Source: Actinomyces sp. oral taxon 414 (GTDB lineage Bacteria; Actinomycetota; Actinomycetes; Actinomycetales; Actinomycetaceae). From it: a stretch of DNA of 64,000 nt. A program made the translations under genes and the position numbers. Under the pieces are notes generated by a model that saw only the letters and a program-made list of their open reading frames with translations, did not search any database and was not told the origin of the DNA. The stretch covers positions 1-64,000 of the forward strand of contig NZ_CP012590.1 in assembly GCF_001278845.1 (NCBI RefSeq), in the 5' to 3' direction. Position 1 is the stretch's first letter. Every line of letters begins with the position of its first letter. Below, piece after piece: positions 17,253 through 24,957 of the stretch.

Positions 17253-17993
17253 CCGGGTCGGGGAACGGACCCGCTCCGATCCGCGCCCGGCGCTGTCCTC
17301 CGGTTCCGCCACCCGGAGGGCGGCGCCGGGCGCGTTCATGCTCATGCGCGGGCGCTCGGAGCTGACGGGCAGTACCCGGCGGCACGCCGTCTGGCCGATG
17401 ATCCGGGTGTGTCTCTGTACGGCGGCGATTCCCGCGGGGCCCCGCCCGGCGACCGGATGACCCTCCTCCACGCCGCCCACGACGTCCACGAGAGCACCGG
17501 CCCCGCCTCCCGCGGCGGCCAGATGGTCGAGCCGGCCTTCGGCACGGGCCTGGCGGGTCCGCCAATCCCCGGGAGCTCTTCACCCCCGGGCGCCGCGATC
17601 TGGAAGCTCGGACCGCGCCTCGGCCTGGGCCGCGGATCGTCCTCCTGCCTCCATAACGATCCGTATACCTTATATATAGGACTGTGTGAACAGAGGGGTT
17701 CACTGGTGCGCACCAGCCCCGTCGTCGCCGACGGCCCTGAGAGGACGGCCGCCTGACCGGCCCCGCGCCAACCGCCTCCGCCACCCGGAGGAACTGTCCC
17801 GCCAGAGCCCGCTCCATCACCCACGCCCACGATCGCCTCCGCCACCCGGAGGGACCGTGCCCCTCGGCCCCGGCTTCACCGTTGAGAACCGGGCCCGCGT
17901 GGCCCTGTACGACCTACCCGCTCGTACGCCACCCGGCGCGAGCCCGCCGCCGAGCTCGACGGCGTTCGCCCCGACCCGACCGGACGGGGAGAA
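17253..17993. other. Intergenic region upstream of the CRISPR array
   Basis: No gene supported. It holds three copies of the small hairpin-forming string CCGCCACCCGGAGG (near 17308, 17777 and 17840); the last two lie in the longer unit GCCTCCGCCACCCGGAGG, 63 bases apart. An AT-rich spot CTTATATATAGGACTGTGTG lies near 17672-17691. If the array is transcribed rightward, this stretch would contain its leader and promoter. Confidence 0.4.
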
Positions 17994-18458
17994 GTCTCAA
18001 TGCACCTACAGGTGCGTGGTGCTCCCTGACTCGTCTACCAGGCCTGTCAGGCTGCGGGGTTCGTCTCAATGCACCTACAGGTGCGTGGTGCTCCCTGACT
18101 CGACGCCGCGGCCGAGGCCCTTTGGGTCTCGGATGTGTCTCAATGCACCTACAGGTGCGTGGTGCTCCCTGACGCGGATGCGCCGCCTTGAGGCTGATTT
18201 GTCCGTCGTCTCAATGCACCTACAGGTGCGTGGTGCTCCCTGACGGGCACCTACTACAATCCTGGGGCCGACGTCCTCAAGTCTCAATGCACCTACAGGT
18301 GCGTGGTGCTCCCTGACACGGATCCTTTATCGTCCTAGTGACGGCGGAATCGGGTCTCAATGCACCTACAGGTGCGTGGTGCTCCCTGACACCCTTTAGG
18401 AGGAGTCATGAAGCGTTTCATGTCTCAATGCACCTACAGGTGCGTGGTGCTCCCTGAC
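17994..18458. CRISPR. Orphan CRISPR array: seven 37-base repeats, six spacers
   Basis: Seven identical 37-base repeats start at 17994, 18063, 18137, 18208, 18281, 18354 and 18422. They begin GTCTCAATG, contain the hairpin GCACCTACAGGTGC, and end GTGCTCCCTGAC. The spacers are 32, 37, 34, 36, 36 and 31 bases and all differ. Perfect repeat identity argues for a recently active array. No cas gene is recognisable in the window, so the type cannot be assigned and the array must use Cas proteins encoded elsewhere or be inactive. The last spacer (18391-18421) contains a ribosome-binding site and start codon. Confidence 0.95.
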
Positions 18459-19101
18459 CCCTGCCTCCGAGAGTGGCGGTATGACGCCACTTCGAGGGCC
18501 CGGAGCGCCACCGGCCCTGGGAGCACCCCTGCGGACCGGCCAGCACCGGGCTCAGACTAGCACATAGTGGCGGAATCACGCCAAGCGCCACCGACGGCCC
18601 TCAGAGCCCTCCGCGCGCCAACTTTCAACCAGGTCATGCGGAAAGGTCGGTGTCGGAGCACCATCTTGCAAACATGTAACATGACACCCTGTTCACTATA
18701 CCGCCTCACCAGCCACAACAGCACCTCCAGCACCAACCGGGCCGAACCCACCGGGGACGTCCCCCCCGCACCCGGTCGGCCCGACGTGGGTGATGCTGAG
18801 ATCGGCGGTATGCGCGATGGCGTCGAATAGCCTCCTCCGTCGGGCGCCCGCCGCCCCCGCCCACAGCTCCTCCTGGGCGACGCCCCGGGGAGCGGTATTG
18901 ACACTGTGTTTGTGGCGGACGTCGTCGTGGACGAAGCCGATGTGGTACTTCGTCGGCGCCGACGGATGCTCTCGGTCGAGACCGGCTGGTGCCGGATGCC
19001 CCGCCGGCCGCCGACGGCGTGCCGGAGACGGTCGAGAGCGCCGAGCAGGGTGGGCTCGCCGTCGGCGGAGCGCCTTCGACCGGGACGAGTCGGACGCAGA
19101 G
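18459..19101. other. Intergenic region between CRISPR array and GntR operon
   Basis: Directly after the last repeat lies a hairpin AGTGGCGGTATGACGCCACT (about 18471-18490) and, at about 18565, a related TGGCGGAATCACGCCA. Both share the stem of the centre of repeat family R4. Minus-strand frames across 18700-18990 contain some protein-like text (KYHIGFVHDDVRHKHSVNTA) but no start, ribosome-binding site or recognised domain, so I do not call a gene. Confidence 0.4.
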
Positions 19102-19130
19102 TTGACCATGCTGTACATGTACGATATAAA
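19102..19130 (+). promoter_or_regulatory. Promoter and palindromic operator of the GntR-ABC operon
   Basis: TTGACC (19102-19107), 17-base spacer, TATAAA (19125-19130). The predicted transcription start falls at or next to the GTG of the regulator at 19137, so the mRNA is probably leaderless. The spacer contains the perfect palindrome GTACATGTAC (19113-19122), a likely binding site for the GntR-family repressor encoded just downstream, giving autoregulation. Confidence 0.75.
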
Positions 19131-19136
19131 CAATAT

Positions 19137-19544
19137 GTGCACATCGTCCTCTCCCGGACGTCCGGGACTCCCATGTACGAGCAGATCGTCGACCAGATCC
19201 GCCAGGCCATCTGGTCCGGCGACCTGCCCGCCGGGACCCCGCTGCCCTCGCTGCGCCGGCTCGCGAGGGACCTCGAGGTCTCCCTCATCACCACCACCCG
19301 CGCCTACAACGACCTCGCCGCGGCCGGCCTCATCGCCAACCAGGCCGGCCGCGGCAGCTTCGTCCTCCCCCAGGACGAGGCCGAGACCCGCGAGCGCCTC
19401 CTCGCCCGGCTGGACCGCCAGCTCGACGACGCCGTCGCCACCGCACGCCTGGCCGGCCTCGACCTGCCCGACCTCCACGAAAGGACCGCACGACGATGGA
19501 CCGAGAAGAAGCAGACCGGCGGGAAGCCGGCCGAGAAGGAGTGA
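19137..19544 (+). CDS. GntR-family transcriptional regulator, YtrA-like
   Basis: A 135-residue regulator with an N-terminal winged helix-turn-helix (YEQIVDQIRQAIWSGDLPAG, LPSLRRLARDLEVS, GSFVLPQ) and a short C-terminal helix instead of an effector domain, which is the YtrA architecture. The GTG at 19137 is chosen because the preceding residues (VHIVLSRTSGTPMYEQI) match the usual YtrA N-terminus and coincide with the predicted transcription start. YtrA-type proteins usually repress their own ABC-transporter operon and respond to envelope stress or antibiotics. The gene overlaps the ATPase gene by 49 bases. Confidence 0.88.
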   Translation: MHIVLSRTSGTPMYEQIVDQIRQAIWSGDLPAGTPLPSLRRLARDLEVSLITTTRAYNDLAAAGLIANQAGRGSFVLPQDEAETRERLLARLDRQLDDAVATARLAGLDLPDLHERTARRWTEKKQTGGKPAEKE

Positions 19545-20449
19545 ACAGTCCGGCGCCGGCGAGCGCCATCCGCCTGGACGCCGTCGTGCGCAGGCAGGGG
19601 ACCTTCACTCTGGGGCCCCTCGACATGACCGTGCCCACCGGCCTGGTCACCGGCTTCGTCGGCCCCAACGGGGCGGGCAAGACCACCGCCATCAAGGCGA
19701 TGCTCGGCATGGTCGGCATCGACGCCGGTTCGATCAGCGTGCTCGGCGGCGCCCCCGGGACCCGCCACGGGCGCATCGGCGTCGTCCTGGACTGCCTGGC
19801 CCTGTCCCGGGACTGGACGGCCGTTTCCGCCGCCCGCAGCCTGGGACGTTTCTACCCCGACTGGGACCAGGACCTGCTCGACGACCTCCTGACCCGCCTG
19901 GACGTGCCGCCCCGGGTCAAGATCAAGGACCTGTCGCGGGGGCAGGGCGTCAAGCTCGCCCTGGCCCTGGCCCTCGCCCACCACCCCGAGCTCCTCATCC
20001 TCGACGAGCCGACCTCGGGCCTGGACCCCGTCGCGCGCCTGGAAGTGCTCGACATCCTCCGCGACTTCCTCGTCGCCGAGGGGCGGACGGTCCTCTTCTC
20101 CACCCACATCACCTCCGACCTGGAGCGCATTGCTGACCGCCTCCACATTATCGGGGCCGGCCGCACCCGCTTCGCCGGGACCCTGCCCGACCTCGTCGAG
20201 CAGTGGGCGATGGCCCGCGGCCCCGTCTCCGCCCTGACCCCCGAGACCGAAGCCGTCCTGACCGGAACCCGGCGCAATGGGGCGGGCGCCTTCGCGGGGC
20301 TCATCAGGACCGCGGACACCGCCGTCTTCGGCCCCGACGTCCTCATCGAGCCCCCGTCCATCGACGAGGCCGTCGTGGCCATGACCCGCGGCCCGGAGCC
20401 CGACCGCCGCAGCGCCCGCTCCGCCGCGGAACTCGCCGAGAAGCACTGA
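19496..20449 (+). CDS. ABC transporter ATP-binding protein
   Basis: A 317-residue ATPase with Walker A GPNGAGKTT (56-64), signature region LSRGQGVKLALALA and Walker B LLILDEPTSGLDP, followed by the H-loop FSTHITSD. The signature reads LSRGQ rather than LSGGQ, as is common in YtrB/CcmA-type exporters. The ATG at 19496 has AAAGGA upstream. A GTG at 19541 would give a shorter form that overlaps the GntR stop, and the first 20 residues are poorly conserved in character. It pairs with the ABC-2 permease encoded next and is probably repressed by the GntR protein. Confidence 0.87.
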   Translation: MDREEADRREAGREGVNSPAPASAIRLDAVVRRQGTFTLGPLDMTVPTGLVTGFVGPNGAGKTTAIKAMLGMVGIDAGSISVLGGAPGTRHGRIGVVLDCLALSRDWTAVSAARSLGRFYPDWDQDLLDDLLTRLDVPPRVKIKDLSRGQGVKLALALALAHHPELLILDEPTSGLDPVARLEVLDILRDFLVAEGRTVLFSTHITSDLERIADRLHIIGAGRTRFAGTLPDLVEQWAMARGPVSALTPETEAVLTGTRRNGAGAFAGLIRTADTAVFGPDVLIEPPSIDEAVVAMTRGPEPDRRSARSAAELAEKH

Positions 20450-20487
20450 GAGAAGCACCGGAAGAAGCATAGAGAAGGGGCACTGAC

Positions 20488-21141
20488 ATGCACGTCATCT
20501 GGAACCTGCTGCGCGCGGAACTGTCCGCCCACGCCGCCATGCTGTGCAGCTTTGTCGTCGTCGCGGCCATCATCTCCACAGCGAATCTCGTCATGGGCGG
20601 GGCGACGCCGGCCATCGCCGTGTGCGTCCTGACGGTCGCCTTCCTGCCCAGCGCCCTGTTCGCGCAGGACGAGCGCGCGCACTTGGACACCATGTACTCG
20701 GTTCTGCCGGTGACGCGCGCGCAGTTCGTCGTCGCCCGCTACCTGCTCGTCGCCCTGATCGTCGCCGCCGCAACCCTTGTGGGCCTCATCGCCGCACGGG
20801 TTGACGACGCCGTGCGCGGCCCCTGGGCCGGACTCCTCCCCCTGTCCACGGCGGGGGTCGCGGGCCTGGCCGTGGGGACGGTCGGCGTGATCGTCGCCGT
20901 CCAGCTCCTTCTCTTCTTCTCCCTGGGATATGCGCGCACGGGGATGTACGCCTACGGCGCGACCATGATCCTCATGTTCGCCTTCGGGCTCCTGACCCAG
21001 AAGCTCCCCGACCTGGCCGCCACCATTATCCGGTGGGCGGGCTCGCCGTGGACCGGGGCGGCCGGGTCGGGGATTGCGGCGGCGGTGCTCGCCCTGTCCG
21101 CCGCGGGCGCGGTTCGCCTCTACCAGCGCCGGAGCCTGTGA
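20488..21141 (+). CDS. ABC-2 type transporter permease
   Basis: A 217-residue polytopic protein with about six hydrophobic segments and the motif FAQDERAHLDTMYSVLPVTRAQFVVARY, characteristic of ABC-2 permeases of the bacitracin/YtrC-like ABC2_membrane_5 type. It follows the ATPase by 38 bases with GAGAAGGGG upstream of the ATG. With the GntR regulator and the ATPase it makes a complete small export or envelope-stress system. The substrate is not evident. Confidence 0.82.
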   Translation: MHVIWNLLRAELSAHAAMLCSFVVVAAIISTANLVMGGATPAIAVCVLTVAFLPSALFAQDERAHLDTMYSVLPVTRAQFVVARYLLVALIVAAATLVGLIAARVDDAVRGPWAGLLPLSTAGVAGLAVGTVGVIVAVQLLLFFSLGYARTGMYAYGATMILMFAFGLLTQKLPDLAATIIRWAGSPWTGAAGSGIAAAVLALSAAGAVRLYQRRSL

Positions 21142-21593
21142 CGCCCTCGGCGCTCCCGCGCCTCCTCATCGGATCGCGGCGCACCGGGCAGGCTCCGGCT
21201 CTGACCGATCGGGCCCTCACGGGCTGCACGATCAGCCGAGGACGTCAAGCACCGCCCCGGATCAACCGCTGGCACAGAACCCGACTCCACCCCACCATCA
21301 CAACGGAAAACCGGAACTTGACCAACGCATCCACGCCTATAACTCGCCGCATCTCGACGTCGAGCGGCGTTCCCGCGGGTACCGCCTGGTCGTCGACCCT
21401 GCTTGTCGAGGTGTCCGTCATGGCCTTCATCCGCTCCGCCGCGGGTGAGCCCCTTGGTGCGGTGGTGATTCCCGCGAGGCTCCTCCGCCGCGGACTCGGG
21501 CGCGGCTGCGAATGCTGCTGCGCACCACCTCATCCGCCCCATTCGTTTCGCTGCGGGCGCGGGCGGACCCGTGGCGGGACGGTCCGGCGGCTC

Positions 21594-21726
21594 AAAAAAG
21601 GTGGCTGTCGCATATCTTTCATCCTTCGTCCCGCGCTCCTCCCATCACGAAGTGGCGCAATGACGCCATTCCCCATGAGCGCAGGAGTCGTCGCGCACCC
21701 GAAAGTTAAGCGCCGGCCACCTTTTT
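21594..21726 (-). repeat. Repeat family R4, copy A
   Basis: A 133-base element with ends AAAAAGGTGGC...GCCACCTTTTT, inner ATCTTTC and GAAAG, and a central stem GAAGTGGCG-CAATGA-CGCCATTCC. Related copies of 132 bases lie at 29707 and 46402; this one is in the opposite orientation, since its loop and flanking GTCCGGCGGCTC are the reverse complement of those at 46533. It is non-coding. Confidence 0.8.
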
Positions 21727-21871
21727 CCGCCCCGCCGTCGCCCCAAACCACGATGGCGGGATCGGCCGGGGTGATCGTCGGGGGCGGTTCCGGCGCTCCG
21801 CCCCCGCTCCGCCCCGCCGGTCGTCCCGCATGGTGGGACGGCGTCTCGCATGTCGTGACGCCGCCGGCTCG

Positions 21872-21940
21872 CGAGCACGTCACTTAACCCGCGAGCACGT
21901 CTGCTAGAGGTACGTGCTCGCGGGTTAAGTGACGTGCTCG
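21872..21940. repeat. Repeat family R3, copy A: 29-base-pair perfect hairpin
   Basis: The arms 21872-21900 and 21912-21940 are fully complementary around the 11-base loop CTGCTAGAGGT. Each arm itself contains GAGCACGT twice. A related element with the same loop is at 53650-53745. The structure is far too long for an ordinary terminator and has no T-run. Confidence 0.85.
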
Positions 21941-22281
21941 GCGGTTACCCGACGATCTCGTGGACCGCGGCGCCCGGCGCCGCTGCGCCCCGGACGCCGA
22001 GATGCGCATTCCGCCCTCGAGAACGACGGTTGGAGCACCGTTGTCCAGCGGAACGCAAGTGGTCCAAGGAGAGCGCCACCATGAGCCCGCTGAGTAACCT
22101 TCCCCGCGCCACCCCCGACGACCTCTCGCCCGCCGCCGCCGAACACCGACACCATCGCAACCACACCGCCGCCGCGGCACCCGCCACGGCATAACCAACC
22201 CCCACAAAAACCAGGACGATCCAACTGCGAGGGCCCCACTCCCGCCCACCTCCGAGCCTCAGGACATGAGCGGCAGGTCGA

Positions 22282-23542
22282 GGTCTGGAGTGCTTGGCGT
22301 TCTTCGGACTGTGGTTTTTGGTGGTCTCAGGCTGCTTGTTTCCGGCTGTTCAGCTCGTGTTCGGCCTCGTTGGGGGTGCGGTACCCCAGTGCCGAGTGGA
22401 GTCGCGTATGATTATAGGTCAGTTCGATCCACGAGGCAACATCTTTGATGGCCTTTTCCCGTGTGGGGTACACCATGCGGTGGACGCGTTCGTTCTTCAG
22501 GGTGGCGTTGAAGGACTTGCGCCCAGGCATTGTCCCAGCACACGCCGGTTCTCCCGACGGAGGGGAGGATCTTGTAGTTCTTCAGATGTTTGGCGAATTG
22601 CTGTGAGGTGTACTGACTGCCCCGGTCGGAGTGGAAGATCGTGACCTCCTCCTGGTGGGGGCAGCGGCGCACGGCCATATCGATGGCCTTGCAGATCAGG
22701 TCGGTCTTCATGTTGTCGGCCATGGCGTAGCCGACGACTTTCTTGGTGCAGCAGTCCAGAACAGTGGCCAGATACACGAATCCGACCCACGTGCGGATGT
22801 AGGTGATGTCCCCGACCCATTTGAGCCCGGGGGCCTCGGCGGTGAAGTCCCTGTCCACCAGGTCGGGGCGGGTGTCGATGTCGTCGGCGGGGATGGTGGT
22901 GCGGACCTTCCGGCGCGGTTGCGCGGCTTTCAGACCCTTCTCCCGCATGAGGGGGGCGGAGGCGTGTCGGGGGACACGACGGCGCCCTTGCGCTTCAGAG
23001 CGGCGGTGATGCGCCGGTACCCGTAGGTCATGTCGGAGGCCTTGAACTCGGACTCGACCAACAGGGCCAGCTTCCTCCTTCTGACCTTCGTGGCGGCCTC
23101 GGGCCGGCTCAGCCAGTTGTAGTAGCCGGACTTCGACACTCCGACCAGTTCGCACATGGAGGCGACGGGGTAATTGCCTTCTTCGCGGCGGATGAGCCCT
23201 GTGGCGATCGCTCACCGACGTTCTCTCGCGAAGAAGGCCGCCGCTTTTTTCAAGAACTCGCATCTCTGCGCGCAACTCGCGCCTCTCCGCCCTCAGCCTG
23301 GCGATCTCGGCCGACTCCACGGCGGCCTCGGGGTCCTGGTCCTCGGCGTGCTTCTTCTTGTACTTGGCGACCCAGCCCCCCACCGTCTGCGGAACCAGAT
23401 CGAAAGGAGGCGGCCACAGACGCGATCGTGCGCTCCTTCTCCAGGATCTCGCGAACGACCTGCTCCTTGAACTCATCGGGGTACTTCGTTCTCGTCATGA
23501 ACTCATCCTATTCTGTCGCGGGAAGAAACTCTCCCCAAGTCC
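22282..23542 (-). mobile_element. IS3-family insertion sequence, inactivated
   Basis: An IS3-family element read on the minus strand, bounded by imperfect terminal repeats (GGTCTGGAGTGCTTGG at 22282 and, inverted, GGACTTGGGG at about 23533-23542). It contains orfA and orfB remnants with several frameshifts. The right end lies inside the 3-prime end of the adjacent MazF-like toxin gene. Confidence 0.75.
22327..23498 (-). pseudogene. IS3-family transposase (orfA + orfB), frameshifted
   Basis: The orfA part starts at 23498 (MTRTKYPDEFKEQVVREILE) and shifts frame near 23410 into a coiled-coil segment (EIARLRAERRELRAEMRVLE). The orfB part starts near 23157 (MCELVGVSKSGYYNWLS). It shifts after about 22960, giving LKWVGDITYIRTW and IFHSDRGSQYTS, then again near 22530, giving SFNATLKNERVHRM and NHTRLHSALGYRTPNEAE. 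The DDE motifs are all present but in different frames, so no active transposase can be made without several frameshifts. Confidence 0.85.
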
Positions 23543-23853
23543 AGAGGATCCCACTCACTCCAGTCGTAGGCGAGGACGATCGCGCGGGCGAGGGCCTTCT
23601 CCTGCGCGGGGCTGAGGAGGCCGAGTGTCCGGCCCAGGCGGCTGCTCGGGATCGTCAGGACGTTGTCGAGGCTGATCGCGCAGGCATGGTCGAGCCCCTC
23701 GGCGGGCCCCACCGGGACCTCGCTTGAGAGCCCCTTGACGGTCGAGGTGATGGGCGCAACCGTCACCTTCGTCATCGCCTCGCGTGCCGCTGCACGGGTG
23801 AGGATGACGACGGGGCGGGTCTTGTCGAGCCTGGCCAGGCAGACCTCGCGCAC
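23503..23853 (-). CDS. MazF/PemK-like mRNA interferase toxin with altered C-terminus
   Basis: A 116-residue protein beginning at GTG one base after the antitoxin stop. LDKTRPVVILTRAAAR, VTVAPITSTVKGLSSEVPVG and CAISLDNVLTIPSSRLG are MazF-family features: the beta-barrel with conserved Arg and the Thr/Ser-rich loop. Toxins of this family cut mRNA at short sequences. The last 13 residues, beginning LDLGRVSS, are encoded by the terminal repeat of the IS3 element, so the native tail has been replaced by insertion. The catalytic core is intact and it may still be functional. Confidence 0.82.
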   Translation of the reverse strand: MREVCLARLDKTRPVVILTRAAAREAMTKVTVAPITSTVKGLSSEVPVGPAEGLDHACAISLDNVLTIPSSRLGRTLGLLSPAQEKALARAIVLAYDWSEWDPLDLGRVSSRDRIG

Positions 23854-23854
23854 G

Positions 23855-24091
23855 TCAGTCCTCAGGGGCAGAACGCTGGTCGGTGCTCCAGGCGACGAGC
23901 TCATCGAGGTCGTCGGCGGGGCCCTCGCGGTGCAGGATCGTGAGGTCGCGCAACGCGGCCCGGCGGCGCATCTCGCGCTCAAGGGCCTCGGTGACGAGAG
24001 ATGCCCGGCTCGGAGCGACCCCGGCGGAGACGGCCTCGTCGAGGAAGGTGACGACGTCGTCGGGCAGCCTCACGGCGATCTGGGTGCTCAT
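23855..24091 (-). CDS. Ribbon-helix-helix antitoxin of the MazF-like toxin
   Basis: A 78-residue protein: STQIAVRLPDDVVTFLDEAV forms the DNA-binding ribbon-helix-helix, followed by the second helix SRASLVTEALEREMRRR. The acidic C-terminus (DDLDELVAWSTDQRSAPED) would neutralise the toxin. It precedes the toxin gene with a one-base gap, the usual antitoxin-first order, and probably autoregulates the pair. Confidence 0.85.
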   Translation of the reverse strand: MSTQIAVRLPDDVVTFLDEAVSAGVAPSRASLVTEALEREMRRRAALRDLTILHREGPADDLDELVAWSTDQRSAPED

Positions 24092-24249
24092 GAGCTCAGG
24101 ATAACGTCGTGCATCCCGAAATGGGATTCGTAGGAGGTGCCGCGCCGGACACCGGTCAGCGCGAGTTCAGCGGTCGTCGGAGGACGGGGTGGGGGGGGGG
24201 AGAGCCACCTCCGGTCGTCGGCCGGAGGCGCGGCCGTACGCTCGGTGGC

Positions 24250-24753
24250 ATGACGATCCCTCCCGGCCCGCTCAGCCCCGCCGACTTCGCCGACCTCTTC
24301 ACCGACAGCCCCTCCCATGAGCCCTGGCCGAGCGACGAACTGGTCGCCGAGGTGGAGACCGAGCTCGGCTACCGCCTGCCCGCCGCATTCGTCCAGGTCT
24401 CGCGCGTCGCCAACGGCGGGATGCTGCGGCGCACCGTCATCACTGTCGAAGACGGCGAGGATGTCGCCGTCGACTACCTGGCTGCGATCGGCCGGTCGCC
24501 CGAGGACTCCCTGCTGGGCGACCTCGGAACTGCCTTCTGGATCGAGGAGTGGGGCTACCCGCCCGTCGGCGTCTGCGTCGGCCTGACCGTCTGGGGCGGT
24601 CACGTGACGTACTGGCTCGACTACACCGACTGCGGGCCCGACGGTGAGCCGCGCGTCGTCGAGATCGACCAGGAGCTCGGCTACCGCACCCGGCTGGTCG
24701 CGCCCGACTTCGTCTCCTTCATCCGGGGCCTGCGGGTCGATCCCGAGGGCTGA
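24250..24753 (+). CDS. SMI1/KNR4 (SUKH) domain protein
   Basis: A 167-residue cytoplasmic protein. The segments EVETELGYRLPAAFVQVSRVANGG, SPEDSLLGDLG and LVAPDFVSFIRGL follow the SUKH (SMI1/KNR4) pattern. In bacteria this superfamily is mostly immunity proteins for contact-dependent nuclease toxins. No toxin gene is adjacent here; the flanks are a MazEF-like pair and an ISAs1 element, so it is an orphan. The start is the ATG directly before TIPPGPLSPADFADLF. No strong ribosome-binding site is visible. Confidence 0.75.
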   Translation: MTIPPGPLSPADFADLFTDSPSHEPWPSDELVAEVETELGYRLPAAFVQVSRVANGGMLRRTVITVEDGEDVAVDYLAAIGRSPEDSLLGDLGTAFWIEEWGYPPVGVCVGLTVWGGHVTYWLDYTDCGPDGEPRVVEIDQELGYRTRLVAPDFVSFIRGLRVDPEG

Positions 24754-24957
24754 GCGCACGGTCTCGCCCACCGAGTTCGGGGGTTGGGCGCCGAGCTCGC
24801 ATGAGCGGCTGCCGGATTCGCGACAGCGCCGAACCCGCGGTCAAGTCTCTTGGCGCGGTGCTCTTTCGGCCAGGTGGTGGCGGCGGGCGGAGCGGGGCGA
24901 CTCGCCGAACCTCCCGCCGCGAGCGCCGCGAGGCTCTTCACGGCCCGAGGGGGCGGG

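Larger units (their letters stand above)
21142..22281. other. Repeat-bearing intergenic region
   Basis: About 1.1 kb without a supportable gene. It contains repeat family R4 copy A (21594-21726) and R3 copy A (21872-21940), then GC-rich DNA up to the IS3 element. No promoter or coding bias is convincing. Confidence 0.5.

Noticed and set aside
16458..17489. Minus-strand open frame of 343 codons
   Set aside because: Low-complexity Arg/Pro/Gly text typical of GC-rich shadow frames; overlaps the better supported secreted peptide gene.
17409..17756. Plus-strand open frame of 115 codons upstream of the CRISPR array
   Set aside because: No ribosome-binding site, no recognisable domain and ends in repeat-containing DNA.
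18696..18990. Minus-strand protein-like text next to the CRISPR array (possible cas remnant)
   Set aside because: No motif of any Cas family could be identified and there is no start; reported only as part of the intergenic description.
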